Of a stretch of DNA of 64,000 bases, positions 8,676 through 17,774 are shown piece by piece. A program made the translations under genes and the position numbers. The DNA comes from Bacillus sp. MRMR6 (GTDB taxonomy: Bacteria; Bacillota; Bacilli; Bacillales; Cytobacillaceae): assembly GCF_001940785.1 (NCBI RefSeq), contig NZ_MSLS01000017.1:305-64304 (forward strand). Reading direction: 5' to 3'. Position 1 is the stretch's first letter. Each line of letters opens with the position of its first letter. The notes beneath the pieces were generated by a model. That model did no database searches. It saw nothing but the letters and a program-made list of their open reading frames with translations, and was not told the origin of the DNA.

Positions 8676-10214
8676 TTATTCCCACTCAATCGTTGCAGGC
8701 GGCTTACTTGTAATATCATAAACCACTCTATTGACATGAGAAACTTCATTGACAATACGGGTAGATATGACCTCTAGTACTTCCCACGGAATGCGGGCCC
8801 AGTCGGAAGTCATTCCATCAATGGAGGTTACTGCACGAATTCCAATTGTGTAATCATAGGTCCTGGCATCCCCCATAACACCTACACTTCTGACGTCTGG
8901 CAGCACAGTGAAATATTGCCAAATTTCGCGATCGAGCCCTGCTTTTTTAATTTCTTCGCGAAGAATCCAATCTGATTCACGTACAATTTCAAGCTTATCT
9001 TCTGAGATGGCTCCCAGAACGCGAATTCCAAGGCCCGGTCCAGGAAATGGCTGTCTCCAAACAATATCATCCGGAATTCCAAGCTCTGTCCCTAATGCAC
9101 GCACTTCATCCTTAAACAAGGTATTTAAAGGCTCAATTAACGTAAACTGCATGTCTTCAGGTAAACCGCCAACATTGTGGTGAGACTTTATCGTTTGTGC
9201 GGTTGCTGTTCCGCTTTCGATAATATCTGTATAAAGTGTTCCTTGTGCTAGAAAATCAATTCCTTCTAGCTTAGTCGCTTCATCATCAAATACATAAATG
9301 AACTCATTGCCGATAATTTTTCGCTTTCTTTCTGGATCAGAAACACCTTCTAATTTGGATAGGAAGCGTTCTTTAGCATCGACTTTGATGACGTTCATCT
9401 GGAAGCCTTCTGAAAAAGTCTTCATGACACTTTCCGCTTCATTTTTACGTAGGAGGCCATGGTCGACAAAAATACAGGTTAACTGGTTTCCGATTGCCTT
9501 GTGGATCAGTACAGCAACTACTGATGAATCCACCCCGCCGCTTAATGCACAAAGTACTTGTTTATCGCCAACCAGCTCGCGAATCTTTGCTATCTCCATT
9601 TCGATAAAGTTTTCCATCGACCAATCGCCTTTGCATTCACACACGTTAAAGACAAAGTTTTTAAGAAGCTCATTACCATATACAGAGTGGCGAACTTCCG
9701 GATGAAATTGAACTGCGTAAAGCTTACGAGCTTCATCGCTCATGGCAGAGATTGGACAGGATGGGTTTGTTCCGTCTATGGTAAATCCAGCTGGTGCTTC
9801 AACTACAAGATCACCATGGCTCATCCACACAACTTGCTCTTTAGGCATATCGTGGAAAAGCTTCGTTTGGTTTTCAATATTAATAACAGCCTTACCATAT
9901 TCGCGGTGCTTTGCCTTTTCTACCTTGCCGTCAAAATGAACGGTCATTAATTGCATGCCGTAGCAAATTCCTAAGATCGGAAGACCCATTTCAAAAATTT
10001 CTTCATCGCAGCGAAAAGAGTTTTCATCATATACGCTGTTCGGGCCGCCTGAAAATATGATCCCTTTTGGATTCATTTTTCTAATCTCGTCAGCCGTAAT
10101 GGTATGTGGATGCAGCTCGCTGTACACTCCAAACTCACGAATTCTTCGGGTAATTAACTGATTATATTGGCTTCCAAAGTCTAATACGACAATCATATCC
10201 TGTGTACCTGTCAA
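8676..10214 (-). CDS. guaA: GMP synthase (glutamine-hydrolysing)
   Basis: Converts XMP to GMP using ATP and glutamine, the last step of GMP synthesis. It has an N-terminal class I glutamine amidotransferase domain (nucleophile in GICYGMQLM, His/Glu in QFHPEVRHS), an ATP-pyrophosphatase domain with the P-loop SGGVDSSV, and the C-terminal dimerisation domain ending TIEWE. I place the start at TTG 10214: GAAGAGG lies about 8 bases upstream and the resulting [15 protein letters not shown] aligns in length with B. subtilis GuaA. A GTG at 10223 overlaps the ribosome site, and the ATG at 10196 has a weak one. Controlled by its own guanine riboswitch. Confidence 0.96.
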   Translation of the reverse strand: MTGTQDMIVVLDFGSQYNQLITRRIREFGVYSELHPHTITADEIRKMNPKGIIFSGGPNSVYDENSFRCDEEIFEMGLPILGICYGMQLMTVHFDGKVEKAKHREYGKAVINIENQTKLFHDMPKEQVVWMSHGDLVVEAPAGFTIDGTNPSCPISAMSDEARKLYAVQFHPEVRHSVYGNELLKNFVFNVCECKGDWSMENFIEMEIAKIRELVGDKQVLCALSGGVDSSVVAVLIHKAIGNQLTCIFVDHGLLRKNEAESVMKTFSEGFQMNVIKVDAKERFLSKLEGVSDPERKRKIIGNEFIYVFDDEATKLEGIDFLAQGTLYTDIIESGTATAQTIKSHHNVGGLPEDMQFTLIEPLNTLFKDEVRALGTELGIPDDIVWRQPFPGPGLGIRVLGAISEDKLEIVRESDWILREEIKKAGLDREIWQYFTVLPDVRSVGVMGDARTYDYTIGIRAVTSIDGMTSDWARIPWEVLEVISTRIVNEVSHVNRVVYDITSKPPATIEWE

Positions 10215-10359
10215 AACGGCCACCTCTTCCTGAAATTTAAGTATTGCTGTTAGCTTTTACATAAAAAAGAAAAAATAATTAATTCCTTTTTCTATTTTGC
10301 TGTAATAGTGGTGGTGATTTTTGCGAAATTCACAATATTGACATTACCTTTTACACAAC

Positions 10360-10412
10360 AAAAAAACTAGACTTCTCCTTCCTCAAGTGACTAGGAAGGC
10401 AGAAGTCTAGTT
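10360..10412 (-). terminator. Riboswitch-controlled terminator upstream of guaA
   Basis: Minus strand arms ACTAGACTTCTGCCTTCCT and AGGAAGGAGAAGTCTAGT form a long stem followed by a run of T. It sits between the guaA aptamer and gene, the expected expression platform. Confidence 0.9.
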
Positions 10413-10444
10413 TTCTAGTAATAGCTATACAGAAAAAAACTCCG

Positions 10445-10515
10445 CCTTCATAGTCAGGTCATTTACGGCGACCCGGTAGAGACTCTCGAACCTTATTTTC
10501 GAGGATATATGAAGA
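10445..10515 (-). ncRNA. Purine riboswitch aptamer (guanine class) of guaA
   Basis: Minus strand order: CTTCATATATCC, ATAAGG, GAGAGTCTCTACC, CCGTAAAT, GACTATGAAG. The P1 helix pairs CTTCA with TGAAG. The specificity base in GACTA is C, predicting guanine. Compared with the pbuG aptamer it has AGTCTCTACC in place of AGTTTCTACC and ATAAGG in place of ATATGG. Confidence 0.93.
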
Positions 10516-10560
10516 ACCTATTAATTTACACCATATTGTATCAATAGGTCGTTTTTCTGG

Positions 10561-12759
10561 TCAAGCGATTGTCTTTTTAATTAAATTTTCCCACAATTCT
10601 CTTGCTTCCTTCCAGCCTCCATCTGGAACCTGCTGATGGTAGAGGAATTGTTCATACCGGGCCGTGAGCTTTGTCATTTCCCTTGTAGAAAAGAAGGTAT
10701 CGATGTAACGTGCATAGTTTCTCAAGGTTTGATTTTCCTTCCGTTTTAAACCATATCGCTCTAATTGATTCAATAGGACATGGTAGGCCTCACCCATATT
10801 TTCATCCTTGCTTCTCACATGAAACCTCAACATATAATAATAAGGAATCCATCTTCTACGGATCCTGTAAATCAACCAGCCTGTTCCTCCAAGGACAAGG
10901 GAAGAAAAAATAACCTTTCCCCAGTTTTCACTAACAAATGACTTTACCGCTAGTAAAAATTCTTTAAGACCAGATGATTTACTAGTAGTCTTATCCTGAT
11001 CTAGATTTTCATCCTCTAATGGCTGCTGCTGCGGCACTGGTACTGGTGGAGGTGTAGTGTTTCCGGAAACTGGGATGCCATCATCAGATAAAAAATTGAT
11101 GGACACATCATTTGTGAATCCTTTAGTAGGTTCAAATTGGACCCAGCCCTGATTAGGAAAATACACTTCAACCCAGGAATGTGCATTGTTATTAGTGATC
11201 TCGTAAATTTGTAGTGACGGGTTTTCCTTACTCGATTGTTTAAATTCCCCGCCAGTATAGCCTTTCACCCATCTAGCTGGTATTCCCAGTGTTCTTAGCA
11301 GCACGACCATGGAGGTGGAAAAATTATCACAATAACCAATTTTAGTATCAAACAAAAACTGGTCTACATAATCCTCAGCTTCTCCAGGTATTGCGACATC
11401 CTTCTGGTCATATGTGTAGTCTGATCGGCTGAAATACCGTTCGATTTCCCTTGCCTTATCAAACCAGTTCGTTTTTCCACTTGTGATTTCTTCTGCTAAT
11501 TCACTAATTCTCTCCGGTAATTCCTCTGGAAGTTGGGTATATCTGTCTATAAAAACAGAATCGACTTGTACTGCACTTGTAGTTAAAATTAGATCACTTG
11601 CTTTGTATTTTGGAACCTTAAAATCAACCTTATAGGAGGGCGGTGCAACATTCGCTCCCCATACTTCTGCAAAGGTGATTTTTTCCCTTGCTGCATCAAT
11701 GTTTAAAAAATATTCGTCTTCAAAATGATAGCGCTGGATGCCCGCTGGATAAATAAGATGTTTGTAGTTCATACGCATAGACAAGAAAGCAGTTTCCGTA
11801 CGGCTTTCCACGTTTTCAGGAATAGACCCTAAAGGTATAAAGTCATTTCCACTTATTGTGTATTCTGAAGAGGTTGAAGCAGTCCAGCCTTTTCCTGTAT
11901 AAATATCCTTCGTTTCCACTTTCCAATACGTTTTTGCATTTACCTCTGTCTCAAACACGACCCGATCATCACCAACAAATGGACCCCCAAGATTGGAATC
12001 ATTTGTTCCATAACCAATTTTTTTAGTACCTGTACCTTCTCCCGTTCCCTCTTCCTTACCAGTTGCCTTCAGGTATGGAACAGGGTCCGGCCAAATCGGT
12101 TCAGCCTTTGGCGCCGCTATCCCAACCATCACGCTTAAAGCAATCATAATAGCTAACGGTCTCATCCACTTCCGTGTAACGGTAGATTCATTGTTCACAT
12201 TTTCTTGTGTCAAGATCCGGTAATAGGTGAGCATCCCCATGACAGCAAATCCGGCAATAACGGTTCTAACGATGGCTGCTTTCGCACTATAGGCCGTAAA
12301 GGTATCCAGAACAGTAATATAAATGATAGTCATGAGGAAAAAGACAAAGATTTTTTGCCTATTCAACATCCAATAATGGATCAAATACACCATTAGCCAA
12401 AGCAGGATAAAGAATAATAATGTTCGGAATTCATTCGATAATTCCAGCCAGTTCCTAGCAAAAATCACCCTCACATTATCGCTCATATCCTGCAGGAACG
12501 TCTTCAGCCAAGCCATTTGAAAAAATCCGTCCTGATAATGAAAACGATTGATAGAAAAGAAGATAAACCAAATTTTTATGATAAACTGCCAGATCCACTT
12601 AAGCTTAATATAAGCAGTAGCAAAGGAAATCACTAGGAAGATAACAAATGTTTCAATGTGATCGGTTTTCGTCAATTGCTCAATGGGCCTTAACCATTCC
12701 CATAAAAGTAGAAATCCAAATGCATATAAAAGAAAGGATGAGTTATCCCTTTTTATCAT
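10561..12759 (-). CDS. yebA: Transglutaminase-like (TgpA-type) membrane protein, YebA-like
   Basis: A 732-residue membrane protein with several N-terminal membrane helices (about 10-210), an extracytoplasmic transglutaminase-like core and one C-terminal membrane helix (LVLGGTGWLIYRI). The core carries the thiol-protease triad context: Cys in GYCDNFSTSM, His in NNAHSWVEV and Asp/Glu in WVQFEPT. A DUF4129-like tail follows. It overlaps the DUF58 gene by 4 bases (ATGA). With the MoxR ATPase and DUF58 protein it forms the conserved yeaC-yeaD-yebA set upstream of guaA, as in B. subtilis. The biochemical role of this set is not established; cell-envelope protein processing is a guess. Confidence 0.88.
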   Translation of the reverse strand: MIKRDNSSFLLYAFGFLLLWEWLRPIEQLTKTDHIETFVIFLVISFATAYIKLKWIWQFIIKIWFIFFSINRFHYQDGFFQMAWLKTFLQDMSDNVRVIFARNWLELSNEFRTLLFFILLWLMVYLIHYWMLNRQKIFVFFLMTIIYITVLDTFTAYSAKAAIVRTVIAGFAVMGMLTYYRILTQENVNNESTVTRKWMRPLAIMIALSVMVGIAAPKAEPIWPDPVPYLKATGKEEGTGEGTGTKKIGYGTNDSNLGGPFVGDDRVVFETEVNAKTYWKVETKDIYTGKGWTASTSSEYTISGNDFIPLGSIPENVESRTETAFLSMRMNYKHLIYPAGIQRYHFEDEYFLNIDAAREKITFAEVWGANVAPPSYKVDFKVPKYKASDLILTTSAVQVDSVFIDRYTQLPEELPERISELAEEITSGKTNWFDKAREIERYFSRSDYTYDQKDVAIPGEAEDYVDQFLFDTKIGYCDNFSTSMVVLLRTLGIPARWVKGYTGGEFKQSSKENPSLQIYEITNNNAHSWVEVYFPNQGWVQFEPTKGFTNDVSINFLSDDGIPVSGNTTPPPVPVPQQQPLEDENLDQDKTTSKSSGLKEFLLAVKSFVSENWGKVIFSSLVLGGTGWLIYRIRRRWIPYYYMLRFHVRSKDENMGEAYHVLLNQLERYGLKRKENQTLRNYARYIDTFFSTREMTKLTARYEQFLYHQQVPDGGWKEARELWENLIKKTIA

Positions 12760-13973
12760 CGAAAACTCACCTCCGAAAAGGCAGCTGCAAACTCACCTTC
12801 ATGTATCATTACCACACGTACACCACGTGCATTAGCCATAGCGATTAGCGAACGTTCATTTTGTGGAGGTGATTCCTTTGCTCCCTTTATAAGAAACAGA
12901 GTAATCCTCCCATTTCTTTGGCGAACAAAGCTTGCCTTTTCAATTAAAGGCTTCGTTAGTTGTGCTGTAATCAATATAAATGAGACCGTTTGCTGAACAA
13001 ATAAGCCTTCCTTCTCCATCACTTTATCAAGAGAGGAGATTCCATTTGCTTCTATACTTGCCAGATGGTAAAACAGCTGCTGTAAGTGACTTTCACCGCT
13101 CCTAATCGGAAAAGACGCCCTCTCGCCGCTGATTGTCAACAACCCGGTTTGGGCCCCTCTTTTTAAAACAGCCCGTAGTAATGAAGCCGTAAAACTAACA
13201 ATGGACTCAAAGCGCCGGTCAGGGGCACAATCCATTACCACAAACACATCATGTGACTGCCGCTGCTCAAACTCTTTTGTCATAATAACATTTCGTTTAG
13301 CAGAGGCCTTCCAGTTTATCCAGGAAAAACGGTCACCTGGCTGATAATCTCTTACTCCTATCGCCATTGACGTATCCCGCTGTACACGTTCTCTTGATGC
13401 TGTCATTCCCTGATCAAATTGATTCTCAAAATGACGGTAAAGCAAATCAGTATAAGCTGGATAGACGATGATTCTATCTTCATTCGAATAAGTTCTTTCT
13501 TTTTCAATTAAACCAAGCGGGTCGCCAATTTTCACAATCGTATCGTTGAAAAAATGCTCTCCTCTTGGCAGCTCGGCTAATTCGTACTGATAGGCAAACT
13601 CTTTTTTGAAGCCAGGAAACAATAGTGCTTTTGCTTTCTGCGTCTGCCGTGAGTACTTTAGTGTATCCTCCAGCAGATCCTCGATAATCAAATAGAATAA
13701 GGGAAACGAAGACTGCCTTTTTATCGTTATCGTTACTTTCAACGGCTCTCCCGCATTGTAATCAGCTTTAGGGATATGACGAGTAATCTCAAACCCCTTC
13801 GTGGAATAGAAAGAAAGGGCTACACAATAGAGTGCAAATGGCAGGAAGCTATAAAGTAGAAACCAACTGACAAACCCTCCCTGAAACATGGCATAGGAAA
13901 AGGTGATTATGATTAAAAAGAGTAAGATTAGAAACTTCCATACCTTATTTAAAGGATTTAGAATTTTCCTCAT
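12756..13973 (-). CDS. yeaD: DUF58 domain protein, YeaD-like
   Basis: A 405-residue protein with two N-terminal membrane helices (about 15-60) and the DUF58 domain, visible in GVRDYQPGDRFSWINWKASAKR (about residue 210). DUF58 proteins resemble von Willebrand factor A domains and pair with MoxR ATPases. Start ATG lies 1 base after the MoxR stop, and its end overlaps yebA by 4 bases, so the three are co-translated. It probably works with the ATPase as a chaperone-like metal-site or complex-assembly unit; that is family knowledge, not shown here. Confidence 0.88.
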   Translation of the reverse strand: MRKILNPLNKVWKFLILLFLIIITFSYAMFQGGFVSWFLLYSFLPFALYCVALSFYSTKGFEITRHIPKADYNAGEPLKVTITIKRQSSFPLFYLIIEDLLEDTLKYSRQTQKAKALLFPGFKKEFAYQYELAELPRGEHFFNDTIVKIGDPLGLIEKERTYSNEDRIIVYPAYTDLLYRHFENQFDQGMTASRERVQRDTSMAIGVRDYQPGDRFSWINWKASAKRNVIMTKEFEQRQSHDVFVVMDCAPDRRFESIVSFTASLLRAVLKRGAQTGLLTISGERASFPIRSGESHLQQLFYHLASIEANGISSLDKVMEKEGLFVQQTVSFILITAQLTKPLIEKASFVRQRNGRITLFLIKGAKESPPQNERSLIAMANARGVRVVMIHEGEFAAAFSEVSFR

Positions 13974-13974
13974 A

Positions 13975-14931
13975 TTACTTCACAAGCCTTTTTACCGGAA
14001 CGGGAACTCTTGCAACAACCCGGTTGACGATTTCTTCTGCTGAGATCCCTTCAAACTTCGCTTCTGACTTTAAAATAATTCGATGAGATAGCACGAATTG
14101 TGCTAAATACTGAATGTCGTCAGGAAGGACATAGTCACGGCCATACATGTAAGCATAAGCCTGAGCGGCTTTCATTAATGAGATCGAACCCCTTGGACTT
14201 GCTCCAAGATAAACACCGCCAAATCCCCTTGTCCGGTTAACGATGTCGACGATGTACCGTTTAATCGTCTCATCCACATACACCTCTTTGATCTCTCTTT
14301 GTAATCCAATCAGCCCTTCTAGGCCAATGACTGGAGATAAATCTTCAATCGGAGGAACCTTTTGTACCCGGTTTAACACTTCAATTTCCTCATCCATATC
14401 TGGATAGCCCATCTTCATTTTTAAAAGAAAGCGGTCAAGCTGTGCTTCTGGCAACGGATAGGTTCCCTCATATTCGATTGGGTTTTGAGTCGCCATTACA
14501 AAGAATGGTTTTTGCAGGCGGTGTGTGACCCCATCTATTGTGACACTTGCCTCTTCCATTCCCTCTAATAAGGCCGATTGCGTTTTTGGAGAGGTTCGAT
14601 TGATTTCATCTGCTAGAATAATATTCCCCATCAACGGACCAGGACGAAATTGAAATTCCATTTCCTTTGGATTATAAATCGAAACACCTGTTACATCTGA
14701 TGGTAAGAGGTCGGGGGTAAACTGAATTCTGCGAAAGTTTGCATTGACGGACTTAGCAAGCGCACGGACCATCATCGTTTTTCCCACTCCCGGAACATCC
14801 TCCAGCAGGACATGCCCTTCTGCCAGTAAGGCAACGAGACTTAATTCTGCCACATTTCTTTTTCCAATCATTACTTTTTCAATGTTTAATAAAACCTTTT
14901 CTATTATCGGATTCATTTGCTCATTACCCAA
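13975..14931 (-). CDS. yeaC: MoxR-family AAA ATPase, YeaC-like
   Basis: A 318-residue AAA+ ATPase. Visible are Walker A (EDVPGVGKTMM, about residue 45), Walker B (ILADEINRTSPK), sensor I in MATQNPIEYEGTYPLPEAQLDRF and the C-terminal lid with ASPRGSISLMKAAQA. These match MoxR proteins. Start is TTG at 14931, with AGGAGG 8 bases upstream. It is the first gene of the yeaC-yeaD-yebA operon and presumably acts as the ATPase of that set. Confidence 0.92.
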   Translation of the reverse strand: MGNEQMNPIIEKVLLNIEKVMIGKRNVAELSLVALLAEGHVLLEDVPGVGKTMMVRALAKSVNANFRRIQFTPDLLPSDVTGVSIYNPKEMEFQFRPGPLMGNIILADEINRTSPKTQSALLEGMEEASVTIDGVTHRLQKPFFVMATQNPIEYEGTYPLPEAQLDRFLLKMKMGYPDMDEEIEVLNRVQKVPPIEDLSPVIGLEGLIGLQREIKEVYVDETIKRYIVDIVNRTRGFGGVYLGASPRGSISLMKAAQAYAYMYGRDYVLPDDIQYLAQFVLSHRIILKSEAKFEGISAEEIVNRVVARVPVPVKRLVK

Positions 14932-15154
14932 GTTGAACTCCTCCTCAATTCATTCACCGAAATTACCAATATATCTATCTATTCTATTTTTCCTATTAAA
15001 TTCCTTTATACATGACAGACAATCTTCAAATACAGCTAATTTATAGACGGCCTGAGCAGGAAATATGTTTCAGTCCATTTATTTTTTAATATTTTTTACA
15101 AAATTCCTTGGTATAAAATGGATACAAAAAAGTAGATTTCCACTTAAATCAAAC

Positions 15155-15188
15155 CTAAAAAAACCATTCGCAACTATCGAATGGTTTC
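15155..15188 (-). terminator. Terminator after the sucrose operon
   Basis: Minus strand arms AAACCATTCG and CGAATGGTTT followed by TTTTT. It lies about 65 bases beyond the fructokinase stop, inside the 320-base gap before yeaC. I see nothing else clear in that gap. Confidence 0.85.
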
Positions 15189-15251
15189 TTTACATGATCT
15201 ATCAGTGATACGATCCTATCCGCCTACAGGCTTTGCCACTTTTACATATAC

Positions 15252-16217
15252 CTAACCTATAAGCTGCTCCACTTCCCCTTTAGTCGGCAGCGCAGAGATG
15301 GCTCCTTTTCCTGTTGTCGTGAGAGCACCACTTGCATTTGCAAATCGGAGTATGTCGGTTTGATTGCCTCGAAGTACTTCCTCCATGTTAGCTGGGTTCG
15401 CTTGCAAAACTAGTAATTGATATAAGAATCCGCCAATGAAGGCGTCACCCGCCCCGGTTGTGTCTACAGGTTCAACAGCGTATCCGCTCGATTCAAACAT
15501 GTCATCTTTTAAAAACAAATCCGCTCCAGCAGCTCCCTTTGTGTAGACAACTGCCTTCACATTTCCAACGAACAATGATTGGATCGCGTCCGACTCTTCT
15601 TTGATTCCTGTAATAAACTCAAGTTCTTCATCGGAAACCTTTACGATATCAGCAGTCGGTAAAAATTCCAGAATCGCCTTTCGACAGTCCTCTGGGTCTG
15701 CCCAAAGTGGGAGTCTAACATTTGGATCAAAACTGATCAAGCCTCCTGCAGCTGAAACAGCCGCGATCGCTTTCTTATGTGCCTGTTTCATCGGGCTTTC
15801 TACAAGATCAACCGAGCAAAAGTGGAGGATATCTCCCGCTTGAAACCATGCTGGATTGATTTCCTTCTCGCTTAACAGCAAATCTGCAGAAGGATTACGG
15901 TAAAATGAAAAATCACGTTCTCCGTTATCTTTTAACGAGACAAAAGCCAAGGCCGTATTCGCCTCTCCAGTACGGTATACTTTGTCCGTCTCAACACCAG
16001 CCTCAACAAGCTTCTCTACTAAAAAATCGCCAAACGCATCGTTCCCTAATTTAGAAATCATCGCAGCTTTCTGTCCATATTTGGCAACGGCCGCAGCCAC
16101 ATTTGCCGGAGCTCCCCCTGGAGCCCTCTCAAACGAGACAACATCCTTTAATGCCACCCCTTTTTCAAGGGGAATAAAATCAATTAACACTTCACCAATC
16201 GAAAATAGCTTTCCCAT
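15252..16217 (-). CDS. scrK: Fructokinase (PfkB family)
   Basis: Phosphorylates the fructose released from sucrose-6-phosphate to fructose-6-phosphate. The 321-residue protein shows the PfkB N-terminal motif (GGAPANVAAAVAKYG, about 34-48) and the C-terminal ATP/anion-hole motif DTTGAGDAFIGG with catalytic Asp258. It is the last gene of the operon, 20 bases after scrB, which supports the fructokinase call over other PfkB sugar kinases. Confidence 0.9.
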   Translation of the reverse strand: MGKLFSIGEVLIDFIPLEKGVALKDVVSFERAPGGAPANVAAAVAKYGQKAAMISKLGNDAFGDFLVEKLVEAGVETDKVYRTGEANTALAFVSLKDNGERDFSFYRNPSADLLLSEKEINPAWFQAGDILHFCSVDLVESPMKQAHKKAIAAVSAAGGLISFDPNVRLPLWADPEDCRKAILEFLPTADIVKVSDEELEFITGIKEESDAIQSLFVGNVKAVVYTKGAAGADLFLKDDMFESSGYAVEPVDTTGAGDAFIGGFLYQLLVLQANPANMEEVLRGNQTDILRFANASGALTTTGKGAISALPTKGEVEQLIG

Positions 16218-16236
16218 TCCGTCACCTCTAGTAAGT

Positions 16237-17718
16237 TTAAGAGTCTATGATATCCCATTTAACAGCCGTTACTTTCGTTTCGCCGCCTCGAGCAAACACA
16301 CGGATTCCATTACTATTTTTACTAGGAAAAATCCTTGCTGTAAATACTTCTTCCCCATTATTTACAAACACCTCAACAGATGAAACATCTACAAAAATCC
16401 GAAACGACATTTTTTCAGCGTCGACCGTACATTTTCGAACGGTACCAAACTCCTCTGCAAAGGATTCGCCCGACTCCGTCCGATCAAACACCACCTTTTT
16501 CGAAACAGCATCAACCTTGATTACCGTTTTCTCCATTGGTCCGACACGTAGTTCCAAACCAAACTCCTCGGCTGTACTATTAGAGAACTCCGCAAAAAGC
16601 TCATACACTTCTCCCTCAAAGTCAGCCAAACCAGTATTTTCATTTTCGACCATTTGAGAGATTTCTACCTTTTTCCCGCGAAGGCATTCCAGCTCAGAGA
16701 CAGGCTGCTGAACTAACTTTCCGTCCTTAACCGATAGCTCCCTAGGCAATGTTAAACAGTGTGCCCAGCCATTTTTATCAGTAGGATAGTCAATTTCCGG
16801 CAATCCCATCCAGCCGACTACAATTCGGCGCCCCTGCTGATCCACGGTTGACTGCGGTGCGTAAAATTCAAAGCCACGGTCCAACTCATGAAATGCACCA
16901 TGCTTTAATAGGTTCTTCTCTAAATCTATTGGACTTCCTACTACATACCCTGATTGATAAATATTTTGATAGTGGTCACCTTCTGCTTTTAACCCTTGCG
17001 GGGAGAATAGGAACACGCCTTGCCCGTCCAGCTCAAAGTAGTCGGGACATTCCCACATATAGCCAAAGTCTTCTCCTAGCCCAGTCTTCACTTCTCCCGC
17101 AAACTGCCAGTCTTTTAGATCGCAAGAGCGGTATAAAACGACAGTTCCAGTCTCATTTTCCCTCTGGGCACCAATCACCGCGTAGAAATGATCTCCATCT
17201 TTCCAAACCTTTGGATCACGGTAATGATCTGTATAGCCAGATGGAACCTCTGCAATCACCGGCTCATCCATTTTGATAATACTTCCATCCGGATTCAGTA
17301 CAGCCAAACATTGATACGGATGTCTCTTCCAATTTTCATCGCGTGTATTGCCCGTGTACATGAGATATAATTTCCCATCATGCTCAATTCCACTTCCGGA
17401 ATACGCGCCGTGACAATCAAATTCATTCGTCGGTTCAATGCCCATTCCAACATTTTCCCAATGAACAAGATTTTTAGATTTTGTATGATACCAATGCTTT
17501 AATCCATGAACCGGCCCGAGTGGAAACCATTGATAGAATAAATGATATTCCCCGTTAAAATAGCTAAAGCCATTCGGGTCATTTAACAATCCTGTTACAG
17601 GCTGAATATGAAAAGACTGACGCCATGGGCATTGATTCACGAGTTTCGCTAACCCTTGAATTTCCTCTTTGCTCACATCAATCATGCTTCTGTATCGTTG
17701 TTCTTTAGTCCATTCCAT
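16237..17718 (-). CDS. scrB: Sucrose-6-phosphate hydrolase (GH32)
   Basis: Splits intracellular sucrose-6-phosphate into glucose-6-phosphate and fructose. GH32 motifs are all present: nucleophile Asp in LLNDPNG, transition-state Asp in HYRDPKVW, acid/base Glu in MWECPDYF. It has the five-bladed propeller plus C-terminal beta-sandwich layout, about 493 residues. I use the ATG at 17718 (MEWTKEQ) because GGAGTG lies 6 bases upstream; an earlier start at 17751 has no ribosome site. Between scrA and scrB in the same operon. No signal peptide, as expected for a cytoplasmic enzyme. Confidence 0.94.
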   Translation of the reverse strand: MEWTKEQRYRSMIDVSKEEIQGLAKLVNQCPWRQSFHIQPVTGLLNDPNGFSYFNGEYHLFYQWFPLGPVHGLKHWYHTKSKNLVHWENVGMGIEPTNEFDCHGAYSGSGIEHDGKLYLMYTGNTRDENWKRHPYQCLAVLNPDGSIIKMDEPVIAEVPSGYTDHYRDPKVWKDGDHFYAVIGAQRENETGTVVLYRSCDLKDWQFAGEVKTGLGEDFGYMWECPDYFELDGQGVFLFSPQGLKAEGDHYQNIYQSGYVVGSPIDLEKNLLKHGAFHELDRGFEFYAPQSTVDQQGRRIVVGWMGLPEIDYPTDKNGWAHCLTLPRELSVKDGKLVQQPVSELECLRGKKVEISQMVENENTGLADFEGEVYELFAEFSNSTAEEFGLELRVGPMEKTVIKVDAVSKKVVFDRTESGESFAEEFGTVRKCTVDAEKMSFRIFVDVSSVEVFVNNGEEVFTARIFPSKNSNGIRVFARGGETKVTAVKWDIIDS

Positions 17719-17738
17719 GCTGTTCACTCCTAATACAG

Positions 17739-17763
17739 AAAGGAGAATCACAGGATTCTCCTT
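17739..17763 (-). other. Intercistronic hairpin between scrA and scrB
   Basis: Perfect 10-bp arms (AAGGAGAATC and its complement, 17740-17749 and 17754-17763) without a good T tail. It may set differential mRNA stability or mask the scrB region; the role is inferred. Confidence 0.5.
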
Positions 17764-17774
17764 TTCATTTTTTA

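Noticed and set aside
9298-9950. Several long plus-strand frames opposite guaA
   Set aside because: They are antisense shadows of a conserved gene, without ribosome sites or family features.
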